NCBI RefSeq assembly: GCF_902374955.1
Contig: NZ_CABKRX010000089.1
Location: forward strand, 1 to 34,360
Reading direction: 5' to 3'
Origin: Bacillus massilioanorexius
GTDB taxonomy: Bacteria; Bacillota; Bacilli; Bacillales; DSM-1321
DNA length: 34,360 bases
The notes below the pieces were generated by a model, which had not been told where the DNA came from, did no database searches, and was given only the letters and a program-made list of their open reading frames with translations. The stretch's first letter is position 1; each line of letters begins with the position of its first letter. Position numbers and translations under genes: made by a program. Below, piece by piece: positions 1 to 8,078 of the stretch.

Positions 1-198
1 TTTAATTTTCACAGACGATGTCTTATCCATTTTTTACCCATCAATTTATGAATGATTTTGTTCACCACTTTTTAAATTTTTTATAATACATCCATCAATT
101 TCATTAGATATAATTCTCTAAATTAATAAAAAATCACATCATTTTACTTTCATAATTTTCTTTGAATACATTACATACTAAGAGAAGGTTTTATATCA

Positions 199-489
199 AT
201 GAAAACAATAAATTCTCTCCTATCCTCCCTTACTTGTATAATTATTAGTTGTACGACACTATATTTAACAAGCGAGGTATTAAGAATAGCGGAAGATCCT
301 TTACCAATGACATTTCCTATCTTTTCAACATTGGTTGGAATGTTTACTGTATTTGGACCGCTAATCGGAATTACCTACGCACTTCGTATAAAAAATATTT
401 TCATAAAAGTGATATGCATACTCTTAAATGCTATAATTTTAGTTCTCTATATAGTAAGATTGTATATTCATTACACGTATGTAATTTAG
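199..489 (+). CDS. Small hypothetical membrane protein (96 aa)
   Basis: This is a 96-residue protein with about three hydrophobic segments (roughly residues 5-25, 38-60 and 68-92), so it should sit in the cytoplasmic membrane. I do not recognise a family. The ATG is preceded by an AGAGAAGG ribosome binding site about 9 nt upstream, and the gene is followed by a bidirectional hairpin terminator at 538-565. A second frame overlapping it has no ribosome binding site and no hydrophobic pattern, so I prefer this one. It stands alone with no operon partner. Confidence 0.6.
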   Translation: MKTINSLLSSLTCIIISCTTLYLTSEVLRIAEDPLPMTFPIFSTLVGMFTVFGPLIGITYALRIKNIFIKVICILLNAIILVLYIVRLYIHYTYVI

Positions 490-537
490 ACATGAGTACT
501 ACCTGCCATACATAATTTTGAGATGGGTTGATAAATG

Positions 538-565
538 AAAAAAGACTGCTATAACAGTCTTTTTT
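538..565. terminator. Bidirectional hairpin terminator
   Basis: An 11-bp perfect stem (AAAAAAGACTG pairing with CAGTCTTTTTT) closes a 6-nt loop and has an A-run on one side and a T-run on the other. It lies between the plus-strand membrane protein gene and the minus-strand acetyltransferase gene and can end both. Confidence 0.8.
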
Positions 566-610
566 CTTCACTTTAAATATCTAAGCTAGCTATCTCGATA
601 GCATTCTATT

Positions 611-1102
611 TTAAAGAAACAAAACCATATACTCTTCATCAAAATAGATATGATTTATTTTCAATGCTCTTTTCTCTCTACCAAACACTTCAAAACCTAA
701 AGAAGTGTACAATTTCTTTGCCGATTCATTACTTACCGCTACACTTAAATTAATCTGTTCAATTCCTTCCATATCTTTTGCCTTCTTAATGGCCTCAATC
801 ATCAGTCGTTTTCCAATTTTCAAACCGCGTTTTTCAGGAGAAACATATACAGCAAAAATAGAAGCTTTATGCTTTAATTTAAGCTTAGACTCCTTAACTA
901 AAGAAACTACACCGATTAGTTTGTTATTATCAAATGCACCCAAAGTACAAGATTCGTTCAATCTGAACTTATAATATTCTAAAGAATGTTCTATTTCTTC
1001 TTCATAGCTTGCTGCAAATGACTCTGGGTTGTTTTGCAAAGCCTCTAGCCTAACATTCTGATATTCTTCCGTATCTAATGAATGTAAAAGTCTTATTTCC
1101 AT
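611..1102 (-). CDS. GNAT family N-acetyltransferase
   Basis: This is a 163-residue single-domain GNAT acetyltransferase, which transfers an acetyl group from acetyl-CoA to an amine. The acetyl-CoA binding region reads VYVSPEKRGLKIGKRLM, matching the R/Q-x-x-G-x-G/A loop of motif A. It is followed by the NESAKKLYTSLGF helix-strand typical of motif B (residues about 125-137). The N-terminal pattern (RLLHSLDTEEYQNVRLEAL) is common in Bacillus GNATs. An AAGGAG ribosome binding site stands just upstream of the ATG. The acceptor substrate cannot be deduced. It is monocistronic and ends at the shared terminator 538-565. Confidence 0.85.
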   Translation of the reverse strand: MEIRLLHSLDTEEYQNVRLEALQNNPESFAASYEEEIEHSLEYYKFRLNESCTLGAFDNNKLIGVVSLVKESKLKLKHKASIFAVYVSPEKRGLKIGKRLMIEAIKKAKDMEGIEQINLSVAVSNESAKKLYTSLGFEVFGREKRALKINHIYFDEEYMVLFL

Positions 1103-1399
1103 TAATATCTCCTTATAGGTTTAAATACAAAACATTCTCTCTTTTCGCTTTCAGAGTTAAATCTGAATTGCTGTCAAAAAATTACTCGGTTAAACTTGTA
1201 TGTTTACTTATTGCTATCAATAAGATATTTGATCATAATTTATGATTTAACTAGATTATCATTTTACTTTGAAAAAACTAAAATAGAACAAGTAAACATG
1301 TGTACGACAGCAGGTAATCCTATGAAGGAAAAGATATTAAACCACGCCACATGAAAAAATAATTGGATTAATTCGATTCTTGTTTCACTTAATCATCGT
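1103..1399. other. Intergenic stretch with a distant inverted repeat
   Basis: There is no credible gene here. The only structure I see is a 10-bp inverted repeat, ATGTTTACTT at 1200-1209 and AAGTAAACAT at 1290-1299, separated by about 80 bp. No function can be assigned. Confidence 0.4.
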
Positions 1400-1780
1400 T
1401 CACTTTCTTTCGATAACTGCAAAATAATTTTCTTCGTTATCTGCAAAGTTAAATACTCTACCAGAAGGCATACTTACTATTTCTCCAACAGTGATATTTT
1501 TATTTGATAAGTCGCTATACAGTTGATCTAGGTTTTCACAGAAAAACATTAAAGAGGGTGTTCCAAGATTTAATTCAGGAGACATTTTAGCAACAAACTC
1601 CTTATTGTGTAGAATAATACTTGTTTCAGCATTTTTTGATGGAGCAATCTCAATCCATCTCATTCCCTGACCATTATCTTCTTCAGAAATTATGCTAAAT
1701 CCTACTCTTTCTGTCCAAAACTTTACTGCTTCATCTTGGTTACTAACATACAACATTATTTGACCAACTTTACTGATCAT
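1400..1780 (-). CDS. VOC family (glyoxalase/bleomycin-resistance-like) protein
   Basis: This is a 126-residue vicinal-oxygen-chelate fold protein. It begins with MLYVSNQDEAVKFWTERVGF, the beta-alpha opening of a VOC module, and ends with FADNEENYFAVIE, the closing strand that normally carries a metal-ligand Glu. A single module of this length normally works as a homodimer. Many VOC proteins detoxify or bind small molecules, and the substrate here is unknown. The ATG has a GAGGGAGTG ribosome binding site 6-8 nt upstream. It is monocistronic. A second, distant VOC protein lies at 10071-10430. Confidence 0.85.
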   Translation of the reverse strand: MISKVGQIMLYVSNQDEAVKFWTERVGFSIISEEDNGQGMRWIEIAPSKNAETSIILHNKEFVAKMSPELNLGTPSLMFFCENLDQLYSDLSNKNITVGEIVSMPSGRVFNFADNEENYFAVIERK

Positions 1781-2017
1781 TTACTACACTCCCTCATCTA
1801 TTTTCTTGAATCATAACACCCGTGGGAATATTTAACAATTTCAGGTTTTTAAATAAAAAGCATTAATAATTATGACACCGGATATGTACTGCTTTTCCAT
1901 AAGCATAGAGATCAGGATTATGTTAATAAGATATATCTAATATCTATTTTATTAAGATTTCATTATAATAATAATAATCAGAAGAATCCAACAACTTATT
2001 TTGAAAGGAAACTACAT

Positions 2018-2218
2018 ATGACGAAGAGAAAATTATATTGGATTTTGATGCCAATTTTTCTATTTTTAACAATTATCACTATGCTTTTACTTCCAGATAC
2101 GAAAAAAGCATATGGTTTTATTATCGTTATCATATTTTGGATCGTCTATTCCATTTGGTCAAAGGTGATTGATAAGAAAGCAAAATTAGAAGATGATAAT
2201 AAAAAAGAAGCTCATTAA
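2018..2218 (+). CDS. Small two-helix membrane protein, paralogue 1
   Basis: This is a 66-residue protein with two hydrophobic segments (about residues 8-26 and 31-51) and a charged tail. It resembles the product of 3274-3465 along its whole length: a basic N-terminus, a first helix followed by LLP, a second helix with a conserved W-x-x-Y, and a K-E-A tail. The two genes are therefore paralogues about 1.2 kb apart. A GAAAGGAAA ribosome binding site precedes the ATG. The last codons form the left arm of the terminator at 2201-2240. No function is known to me. Confidence 0.65.
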   Translation: MTKRKLYWILMPIFLFLTIITMLLLPDTKKAYGFIIVIIFWIVYSIWSKVIDKKAKLEDDNKKEAH

Positions 2219-2240
2219 ATGAATCATAAGCTTCTTTTTT
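2201..2240 (+). terminator. Terminator whose left arm lies inside the coding sequence
   Basis: The left arm AAAAAAGAAGCT (2201-2212) pairs perfectly with AGCTTCTTTTTT (2229-2240). The left arm encodes the last residues before the stop codon at 2216-2218. The right arm doubles as the T-run. Confidence 0.8.
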
Positions 2241-2367
2241 ACGAAGAATTTCATTACTTTTCTCTCCGATTGAGCTTATTTCAAAATAGCATGTAAAAAA
2301 AGATGCTTTCTAGCAAACCATAATCTTTCTACATGTTACTATGAATTTGTAAAATCATCAAAGTAGC

Positions 2368-2514
2368 CTATTTATTATATAGGTAATCGTGTAAAAATTT
2401 ATCATAATCTACTTCATTTGTTTTCGGGCTATTATCCTCACTAACAAGTTTTGATTTACTACTACATCCCATTAATACTAAAACACATATAAGCCCCAAA
2501 ACTATCTTTTTCAT
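2368..2514 (-). CDS. Small lipoprotein (48 aa)
   Basis: This is a 48-residue putative lipoprotein. It has a KK n-region, a hydrophobic core and the lipobox LMGC, so signal peptidase II should cleave before the cysteine at about residue 17 and leave a mature peptide of about 30 residues on the outer face of the membrane. The start at 2514 is chosen because an AAGGGG ribosome binding site lies about 11 nt upstream and a signal peptide should begin with MKK. An in-frame start 13 codons further upstream would bury the signal peptide. The function is unknown. Confidence 0.6.
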   Translation of the reverse strand: MKKIVLGLICVLVLMGCSSKSKLVSEDNSPKTNEVDYDKFLHDYLYNK

Positions 2515-2742
2515 CTCTGATGTATCCCCTTTTGTGTAGATAAATTGTAGCATTTACTATGTTACTACTTTCATATAAATATGAATAATGATTTAGCTTA
2601 AAAAAGTGAACGTTTTTTAGCAGTAAAGAATAAATTCAGATTTTCTTGTTATCTCATTAACCTCACAAAACATTCATCACCTATGTCCACGTTCTAGTTT
2701 TGTTTTTTCCCCATAAAATGTAGAAAAAGTGGAGTGATTACA

Positions 2743-3135
2743 ATGCAAAACATAAATCAACTATGTAAACAATACGCTCAAATTGTGAATGGCAAAGAGG
2801 AAATTCAACATGGGGTCTGTTCAATAGAACTTAAAAGAAATCTACATGTTACTATCCAAGGACGTCCAAGTACTTCTGAATTACACGCTGGAATATCCTT
2901 TGAATCTCTGGATAATCAAGGTAATGCCTTAAATTTAGGGGAAGTTGTGGTACTTGAAGATGAACTACCTCAATTTGTTAAAGTACTTGCGAAAAACAAT
3001 CTCATTATAAGTGCTGTTCATAATCATTGGTTATTCACGAATCCGACAATCCTTTATGTTCATTTTCAATCAGTTGAACCTCCCCTGTCGTTTGCACAGA
3101 AAACAGCAGATGCCTTAGGTGTATTAAAATATTAA
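2743..3135 (+). CDS. DUF1259 (LppY/LpqO-like) domain protein
   Basis: This is a 130-residue protein that I recognise as a single DUF1259 unit from AVHNHWLFTNPTILYVHF near the C-terminus, the conserved block of that family. Mycobacterial members are longer, secreted and two-unit, while short cytosolic versions occur in Bacillaceae. The biochemical role is unknown. I chose the ATG at 2743 because GGAG (2731-2734) stands 8 nt before it. A GTG at 2734 overlaps that ribosome binding site and is unlikely to be the start. No signal peptide is seen. Confidence 0.75.
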   Translation: MQNINQLCKQYAQIVNGKEEIQHGVCSIELKRNLHVTIQGRPSTSELHAGISFESLDNQGNALNLGEVVVLEDELPQFVKVLAKNNLIISAVHNHWLFTNPTILYVHFQSVEPPLSFAQKTADALGVLKY

Positions 3136-3273
3136 CCTTAAAACCTTTTCTATCCAAGAACACTATCAAATGATTGGAATTAAAATTTCAGTTTTATCAA
3201 AATATATTATAATAATATAATAATGTGATAATATATAACTTAGTAGAGACTCCTCTTAAGAAAGGATGTACAT

Positions 3274-3465
3274 ATGAATAAGAAACAAAAAAACTTAATT
3301 GTAATGTCCGTATTTATCGTTCTAACAATTATGACTTTGTTATTCCTACCAATTAAAGCAAAATTAATCATATTGATTGTTCTAGCTACATTATGGATAC
3401 GTTATTGCTTTTGGGCAGGCATTATTGGTAACAAAAATGAAGAGAGAAAAGAAGCTCAAGTATAA
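3274..3465 (+). CDS. Small two-helix membrane protein, paralogue 2
   Basis: This is a 63-residue paralogue of the protein at 2018-2218. It has two hydrophobic helices (about residues 8-26 and 30-50), the LLFLP junction and an RKEAQ tail. The ribosome binding site is GAAAGGATG. As with its sister gene, the C-terminal codons build the left arm of a terminator (3441-3486), here a perfect 19-bp stem. The function is unknown. Confidence 0.65.
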   Translation: MNKKQKNLIVMSVFIVLTIMTLLFLPIKAKLIILIVLATLWIRYCFWAGIIGNKNEERKEAQV

Positions 3466-3486
3466 ATTTGAGCTTCTTTTCTCTCT
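3441..3486 (+). terminator. Long terminator stem embedded in the 3' end of the gene
   Basis: A 19-bp perfect stem runs from 3441-3459 to 3468-3486 with an 8-nt loop that contains the TAA stop codon (3463-3465). The left arm is entirely coding. The stem is unusually long for a terminator. Confidence 0.8.
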
Positions 3487-3579
3487 TCCTAACTATGTTT
3501 CTAGTTCTCAGCAAAAATGTTATATAAAACTAATTATTTTAGCTATGTAAAAGTCCATTACAATCGTCCACTTTTCTCC

Positions 3580-3738
3580 TCAATCATAATTTATATCATT
3601 AGGAGTGATAGCATCTAGAACTAACAAACCAAAAAAAACCACAATTGCAAGTGTAGCCATCACTAATAATAGCACCGCAAATACGAGTGCCAATCGTTTT
3701 AAAAGTATCCTATGCGGTATTTTCATTTCCTTCTTCAT
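3580..3738 (-). CDS. Short single-helix membrane protein (52 aa)
   Basis: Reading the minus strand from ATG at 3736-3738 gives a 52-residue protein: a basic N-terminus (MKKEMKIPHRILLKR), one long hydrophobic helix (about residues 16-41) and a short acidic tail ending in NDINYD. A GAGGGAG ribosome binding site lies 9 nt upstream of the ATG. The competing plus-strand frame across 3605-3805 has no good ribosome binding site and looks like a shadow. The family is unknown. Confidence 0.55.
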   Translation of the reverse strand: MKKEMKIPHRILLKRLALVFAVLLLVMATLAIVVFFGLLVLDAITPNDINYD

Positions 3739-3929
3739 CAATTTTCACTCCCTCACTTTTCCTCTTATTTCCATTCTTTTAATCATACCATCATCTATAC
3801 CATGAAAGTTAGAGCAAATATGAATTAAATACTTTTGGAGGAGGAATGATGTACTAGATGGATTTTAATCGCACAAAATAAAAGAAGTCAAACATTTAGT
3901 TGACCCCTTTTCTATCTAGAATTCAATTA

Positions 3930-4499
3930 TTAAAAAAACTTTTTCCTAGATTGATCTTCTTTAATAATTTCTACTGCTTCTCTAAAGCGTTGTGAATGGA
4001 CAATCTCACGTTCTCTTAAATAAGCTAAAGAGTCATTTAAGTCTTTATCATCTGACATATCAATAATCCATTGATATGTTGCTCTTGCTTTTTCCTCAGC
4101 AGCTATATCCTCATATAAATCAGCTATTGGGTCTCCTTTTGCAGCAATATAACTTGTTGTAAATGGAACACCCGAGGCATTTGTATAGAAAAGTGCAGAA
4201 TCATGATTAGCAAAATGTTCTCCTAGCCCTGCTTCCTTAAGTTGTGTTGGAGTTGCGTCTTTTGTAAGCTTATAGATCATTGTCGCTATCATTTCAAGAT
4301 GAGCAAACTCTTCTGTGCCAATATCGGTTAACAGACCTATTACTTTATCAGGTATCGTGTATCTTTGATTCAAGTAACGTAAAGCAGCCGCTAATTCTCC
4401 ATCAGCTCCACCATATTGTTCAACTAAATATCTTGCTAAGGTTGGATTACATGTACTTACTTTTACAGGATATTGTAATTTTTTCTCGTAAATCCACAT
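3930..4499 (-). CDS. cotJC: CotJC spore coat protein, manganese catalase family
   Basis: CotJC (189 aa) is a spore-coat protein with the manganese-catalase fold. Candidate dimanganese ligands are visible: Glu35, the GTEEFAH block (Glu64, His67), Glu135/136 in DIAAEEKAR, and His168 in REIVHSQRF. I chose the ATG at 4499 because GGAAGGAG precedes it and known CotJC proteins start with MW. The longer open frame upstream overlaps cotJB and is an artefact. It is the last gene of cotJA-cotJB-cotJC, 13 bp after cotJB. In B. subtilis this operon is sigma-E dependent. Confidence 0.93.
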   Translation of the reverse strand: MWIYEKKLQYPVKVSTCNPTLARYLVEQYGGADGELAAALRYLNQRYTIPDKVIGLLTDIGTEEFAHLEMIATMIYKLTKDATPTQLKEAGLGEHFANHDSALFYTNASGVPFTTSYIAAKGDPIADLYEDIAAEEKARATYQWIIDMSDDKDLNDSLAYLREREIVHSQRFREAVEIIKEDQSRKKFF

Positions 4500-4512
4500 A
4501 GCTGTCTCCTTC

Positions 4513-4776
4513 CTATACTTGCCATGGCCATGGCGAACTATGCCAGCTCCATTTAGCATCGGAATAACTATTTCCATATTGCTGTAACGGACCAAAACGG
4601 GATTCAAATTCATATCGAATTTGATGCCTTTTCTTAGCGAATTCATTAAACTGGGCAATAGCCTGTTGATCGGTTGGATGAGTGTCTAAATATAACGTCA
4701 ACTCAACTAGCACAAAATCAGTTGCCTGTAAGTCCTCTAATATTTGATAATATTCTTCTGGAAGTGGATTATTCAT
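4513..4776 (-). CDS. cotJB: CotJB spore coat peptide assembly protein
   Basis: CotJB (87 aa) is a small cytosolic/coat protein made in the mother cell. The core DFVLVELTLYLDTHPTDQQAI and the tryptophan-rich end (WSWHSSPWPWQV) are diagnostic. The ATG at 4776 is preferred over an in-frame GTG at 4788, because AGGTGG lies 8 nt upstream of the ATG and overlaps the GTG. The gene follows cotJA within about 12 bp. In B. subtilis the protein is needed for CotJA/CotJC incorporation. Confidence 0.93.
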   Translation of the reverse strand: MNNPLPEEYYQILEDLQATDFVLVELTLYLDTHPTDQQAIAQFNEFAKKRHQIRYEFESRFGPLQQYGNSYSDAKWSWHSSPWPWQV

Positions 4777-4788
4777 TGTATTTCCCAC

Positions 4789-5016
4789 CTACTTTTTATA
4801 TGGATTTTTGTATGGATCATAAAAAATCGGCCATAATGTACCTTTTCTTAATGCCTCCTTCGGTGAAAATTGTTCTAAATTCGGAGGTTGGAATCCAATA
4901 TATAAATTGGGTGGAGTCGAGTAATATTTTTTACCAATGGGTGGACAAGGATCATACACGCTATGATACGGTACGTATGATTTCACAGTAGTAAACTGCA
5001 TAGGTTGATTATTCAT
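4789..5016 (-). CDS. cotJA: CotJA spore coat protein
   Basis: CotJA (75 aa) is a proline/tyrosine-rich spore-coat peptide. The block VYDPCPPIGKKYY followed by PPNLYIGFQPPNLEQF is typical of the family. It is the first gene of the operon, with an AAAGGTGG ribosome binding site before the ATG. About 70 bp upstream, TCATATT (complement of 5082-5088) resembles a sigma-E -35 element, but I cannot find a convincing -10, so this assignment is tentative. Confidence 0.9.
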   Translation of the reverse strand: MNNQPMQFTTVKSYVPYHSVYDPCPPIGKKYYSTPPNLYIGFQPPNLEQFSPKEALRKGTLWPIFYDPYKNPYKK

Positions 5017-5257
5017 ACAATACTTACACCACCTTTATCAAAAAAGTTCATTATAATTCAATCTATTTATCAACGGAGAAAAATATGATTTTTATAGCTT
5101 ATCCCTGAATTAAATTTCGTATTATATGGATTCGCAAACGATGTTATCTCTAGTTAGGATTTTGCGAAGTATTAAACATAATTGATTAATAAAAAACTTA
5201 ATGAAATCATCGTTCTTCTTGAAAAGAATCAAATTACCCGATTTATTCATAAAAAAA
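5017..5257. other. Intergenic region upstream of cotJ
   Basis: No gene is seen. The part nearest cotJA must contain its sporulation promoter. The remainder is AT-rich with no repeat. Confidence 0.4.
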
Positions 5258-5299
5258 TTAGGCCACAAAAGATGTACCCGTACATCCTTTATGACCTAA
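5258..5299 (-). terminator. Terminator downstream of pit
   Basis: Arms 5258-5276 and 5281-5299 form a 19-nt stem with few mismatches and a 4-nt loop. On the minus strand it is followed by a run of T residues. It lies about 110 bp past the pit stop codon. Confidence 0.8.
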
Positions 5300-5407
5300 C
5301 TTTTTAGTATATTCTATTCAAATAATACAAATGACTACATTTGATAATTATTTCACAAAAAACGCTATCTTAATTTTCTATTCCTGAATGTTCAAACATT
5401 CCTAACA

Positions 5408-6403
5408 TCACATAAACAAGTGAAGGACTAAATATGTAATCGCCGCAATGCTTGCTGAAATCGGCAAAGTAATCACCCATGTGATAAGCATTCGCTGAGC
5501 TGTATCCCACTTCACACCTTTTAATCGATGGGCAGCACCTACACCTAGTATAGAAGACGAAATTACATGTGTTGTACTAACAGGTAAGCCGATAAATGTC
5601 GCACCAAAAATAATACTCGCTCCTGTCATATCTGCCGCTACACCATTTACAGGACGGATTTTCATAATTTTACCGCCTACAGTTTTAATAATTCTCCAGC
5701 CACCTACTGATGTCCCTAACCCCATGGCTAGTGCACAGGACACTTGAACCCATAATGGAATGTCTGATGTTTCTAAATATCCATTTGCGATTAAGGCCAT
5801 CGTGATAATACCCATCGTTTTTTGTGCATCATTTGTTCCATGTGTGTATGACTGTAAGGCAGCCGTAGCGATTTGTAAATGTCTAAAGCGTCTATTTGTT
5901 TTAGGAAGATTATTATTCTTAAAAATGACCTTAAAAATACTATAAATTAAATAACCTAAGGCAAATGCTAAAATTGGTGATAAGATTAATGCCTCAATAA
6001 TTTTCGTAAATCCACCTAGTTTAATGGCTCCAATTCCTGATGCTGCTATTGCTGCACCAGCAATACTTCCTATTATTGCGTGAGAAGATGAGCTTGGTAT
6101 TCCGAAATACCACGTAATTAAATTCCAAGCAATGGCAGAAATTAAAGCTGCAAGAATTACTACTGATCCATTTTCTAAAGTGAATGGATCTACTATATCC
6201 TTCGTAATTGTTTTTGCTACTCCAGTGAAAGTCATTGCACCAATAAAGTTCATCGTCGCAGCAAGTAAAATCGCTCTTTTTGGCTTTAATGCTTTTGTTG
6301 AAACAGCAGTGGCAATAGCATTCGCTGTATCATGAAATCCATTAATAAAATCAAATGCTAAGGCGCCTATTACAATAAGCATTGTTAGTAAAAATATATC
6401 CAT
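5408..6403 (-). CDS. pit: PiT family inorganic phosphate transporter
   Basis: This is a 331-residue low-affinity phosphate permease that moves metal-phosphate into the cell with protons. Two inverted signature repeats are visible: GFHDTANAIATAV near the N-terminus and YTHGTNDAQKTMGII in the middle. The conserved aspartates and asparagines of both lie in about ten hydrophobic helices. The length is normal for Bacillus Pit. The gene lies 14 bp downstream of its DUF47 partner, the usual pit arrangement, and ends at the terminator 5258-5299. Confidence 0.93.
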   Translation of the reverse strand: MDIFLLTMLIVIGALAFDFINGFHDTANAIATAVSTKALKPKRAILLAATMNFIGAMTFTGVAKTITKDIVDPFTLENGSVVILAALISAIAWNLITWYFGIPSSSSHAIIGSIAGAAIAASGIGAIKLGGFTKIIEALILSPILAFALGYLIYSIFKVIFKNNNLPKTNRRFRHLQIATAALQSYTHGTNDAQKTMGIITMALIANGYLETSDIPLWVQVSCALAMGLGTSVGGWRIIKTVGGKIMKIRPVNGVAADMTGASIIFGATFIGLPVSTTHVISSSILGVGAAHRLKGVKWDTAQRMLITWVITLPISASIAAITYLVLHLFM

Positions 6404-6417
6404 AACTGTTAGACTCC

Positions 6418-7038
6418 TTATGCATTTTTCATGATAATTGATTCAAGTGTATTGGCTACGCCTTGACAATAATCAGCGATTTCTTCTAGGCTTTCATATA
6501 TTTCTTTATATTGAATAATTCGAATTGGATCTTTTTCAACAGTAAATAAATTTTTAATACTACGGCGATGAATTTCATCACAATTTGATTCAATTTCTTT
6601 AATTTTAATTGCATGATCACGAATTTCAGGTAATTTTTTGGAAGTCAGTAATTCAACCGCCTCAGCAATTTCATACGTACAATTTTGAATTTCATGCACC
6701 AATTGATGAGTATATTCATCAACATTGATAATCGAATACATTTCAAACAACGCCGCATTATGCTCTAAACCATCTAGTACATCATCCATGCTCATTGCTA
6801 ATTGAAGAATATCTTCACGTTCGATAGATGTGATAAATGCTTGATTTAATTCTTTCGTAACCTCATGGATAAATGAATCACCAGTATGTTCGAATTCTTT
6901 CATCTTCTCTGTAAATACTTTTAAATCACTAATATTTTTTAGTTTATAATCCGCAAAATAATCTGCTGCTTGTTTTAGATTTTCTGAAATATTCACTAAA
7001 AGAGTATCAAACTTGTCCTTTTTCTTTTTAAAAATCAT
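6418..7038 (-). CDS. DUF47 (PhoU-like) Pit accessory protein
   Basis: This is a 206-residue all-helical DUF47 protein, a distant PhoU relative found next to pit genes (YkaA in B. subtilis). The opening MIFKKKKDKFDTLL, the middle FEHTGDSFIHEVTKELNQ and the ending EEIADYCQGVANTLESIIMKNA match that family. The charged E/D/H residues are thought to bind metal and to modulate Pit. I start at 7038 because GAGGG stands 8 nt upstream. A 15-codon N-terminal extension would have no support in the family. It is the first gene of a two-gene operon with pit. Confidence 0.9.
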   Translation of the reverse strand: MIFKKKKDKFDTLLVNISENLKQAADYFADYKLKNISDLKVFTEKMKEFEHTGDSFIHEVTKELNQAFITSIEREDILQLAMSMDDVLDGLEHNAALFEMYSIINVDEYTHQLVHEIQNCTYEIAEAVELLTSKKLPEIRDHAIKIKEIESNCDEIHRRSIKNLFTVEKDPIRIIQYKEIYESLEEIADYCQGVANTLESIIMKNA

Positions 7039-7290
7039 TTCTATTCCCTCGCGATCAAAGAAGTATCTTTCTATTATGTACAACTATATATGCATTTATA
7101 TTAACCTAATTAGTTTACTCCTATAGTTTGAAGGAATAAAGTGATATTATTTAATTTTTTCTAAAAATGTGTAATTTTTTTTTAATTTATTTTAATGATA
7201 ATAATAATTTGTGAATTTTTTCTTTTTACCCTTTTATTTATCAAGATGTTATGCTACTTGATTTTCTTACTAACTAACTTTCAAATTACT

Positions 7291-7324
7291 ATTGAATATT
7301 TGGAACATGGTTTTTTTAGAACTT
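7291..7324 (+). repeat. 34-bp TTAGAAC-type repeat, copy A
   Basis: This copy reads TTGGAAC-N9-TTAGAAC after ATTGAATA. It matches copies at 7401-7434 and 12971-13004, differing at a few positions. Two heptamers spaced exactly 16 bp start to start are kept in all copies. The element is intergenic. Confidence 0.7.
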
Positions 7325-7400
7325 CAGAGGCCTCAGTATCATACGATTGTAAATAAAGCTTACTATTTTTCATTTACCTGTTGAAGCTATCAACCTTATT

Positions 7401-7434
7401 ATTGAACATTTAGAACATAGTTTAATTAGAACCT
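7401..7434 (+). repeat. 34-bp TTAGAAC-type repeat, copy B
   Basis: This is the same element as copy A, 110 bp further on in the same orientation, with TTAGAAC-N9-TTAGAAC. Both lie between the DUF47 gene and the small plus-strand gene at 7594, in a 550-bp intergenic stretch that otherwise shows only AT-rich DNA. Confidence 0.7.
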
Positions 7435-7593
7435 AAATAAAAAAACATAGCTACTTCCTTTCATTTGAAATGATAGATTGACCAATACTTTCACCACTGA
7501 TAAACAATGTGTCATTTGTCACATGCATATTCGCATACAATTATTCATTCGTTCATATAATCAACTATTATTAGACAATATGGGGGTAGAATA

Positions 7594-7797
7594 ATGAATG
7601 CCAAGGAAAAGAAGCTAAAAGATACTACTAAAAACAAGAACGACATAAAAGTGAATAACCATTTTAGTCTATCTATTAATTTCGGTGATTCACTAAATAT
7701 ATTGACTTTAATTGTTGGTTTTTTTATCATTAAAAGTTTTTCTAAACGGTGTAAAAGAAATAAAAAAGTGTTAAAAGCTGATAAAAATAATGAATAA
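7594..7797 (+). CDS. Small hypothetical protein with one membrane segment (67 aa)
   Basis: This is a 67-residue protein with a lysine-rich N-terminus, one hydrophobic segment (about residues 33-49) and a strongly basic tail. It is not recognised. It is favoured over the overlapping minus-strand frame 7545-7730 because of a GGGGGT ribosome binding site before its ATG and a terminator immediately downstream (7801-7826). Two copies of the 34-bp repeat lie 160-300 bp upstream and could be part of its control region. Confidence 0.45.
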   Translation: MNAKEKKLKDTTKNKNDIKVNNHFSLSINFGDSLNILTLIVGFFIIKSFSKRCKRNKKVLKADKNNE

Positions 7798-7800
7798 TGT

Positions 7801-7826
7801 AAGGAACAGATGCAATCTGTTCTTTT
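7801..7826 (+). terminator. Hairpin terminator
   Basis: AAGGAACAGAT pairs with ATCTGTTCTTT around a 3-nt loop (one G-T pair) and runs into TTTTG. It ends the small gene at 7594-7797. Confidence 0.65.
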
Positions 7827-8078
7827 GTTATATTCTCTACTCTTTTCTCTGTATAATAAAATGATAGTTAAAGCTCGATCTGTATATAGCTTTTTTCGGA
7901 ATTAGAAAATGAAACTGTTATATCTACACACACCCTTTTTCTTTTATCATCGGTATAGAGCCCGTTGCTACCCGTTTCTTTTTACTGCGGTTGTGGTGAC
8001 TTCCCTCGACTAATGTTAACGCAATTACGTCCATTCCTATTATACAAAAGCGATTTCTTAAGCTAGTAATATTTCACT

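Noticed and set aside
3605..3805. 66-codon plus-strand frame
   Set aside because: It is opposite the 52-aa minus-strand gene. No ribosome binding site, and Ser/Thr/Asn-rich composition typical of a shadow.
4500..4658. N-terminal extension of cotJC by 53 codons
   Set aside because: The extension overlaps cotJB in another frame, while a strong ribosome binding site supports the start at 4499.
7545..7730. 61-codon minus-strand frame with a hydrophobic core
   Set aside because: It is opposite the 7594-7797 gene, which has a better ribosome binding site and a matching terminator.
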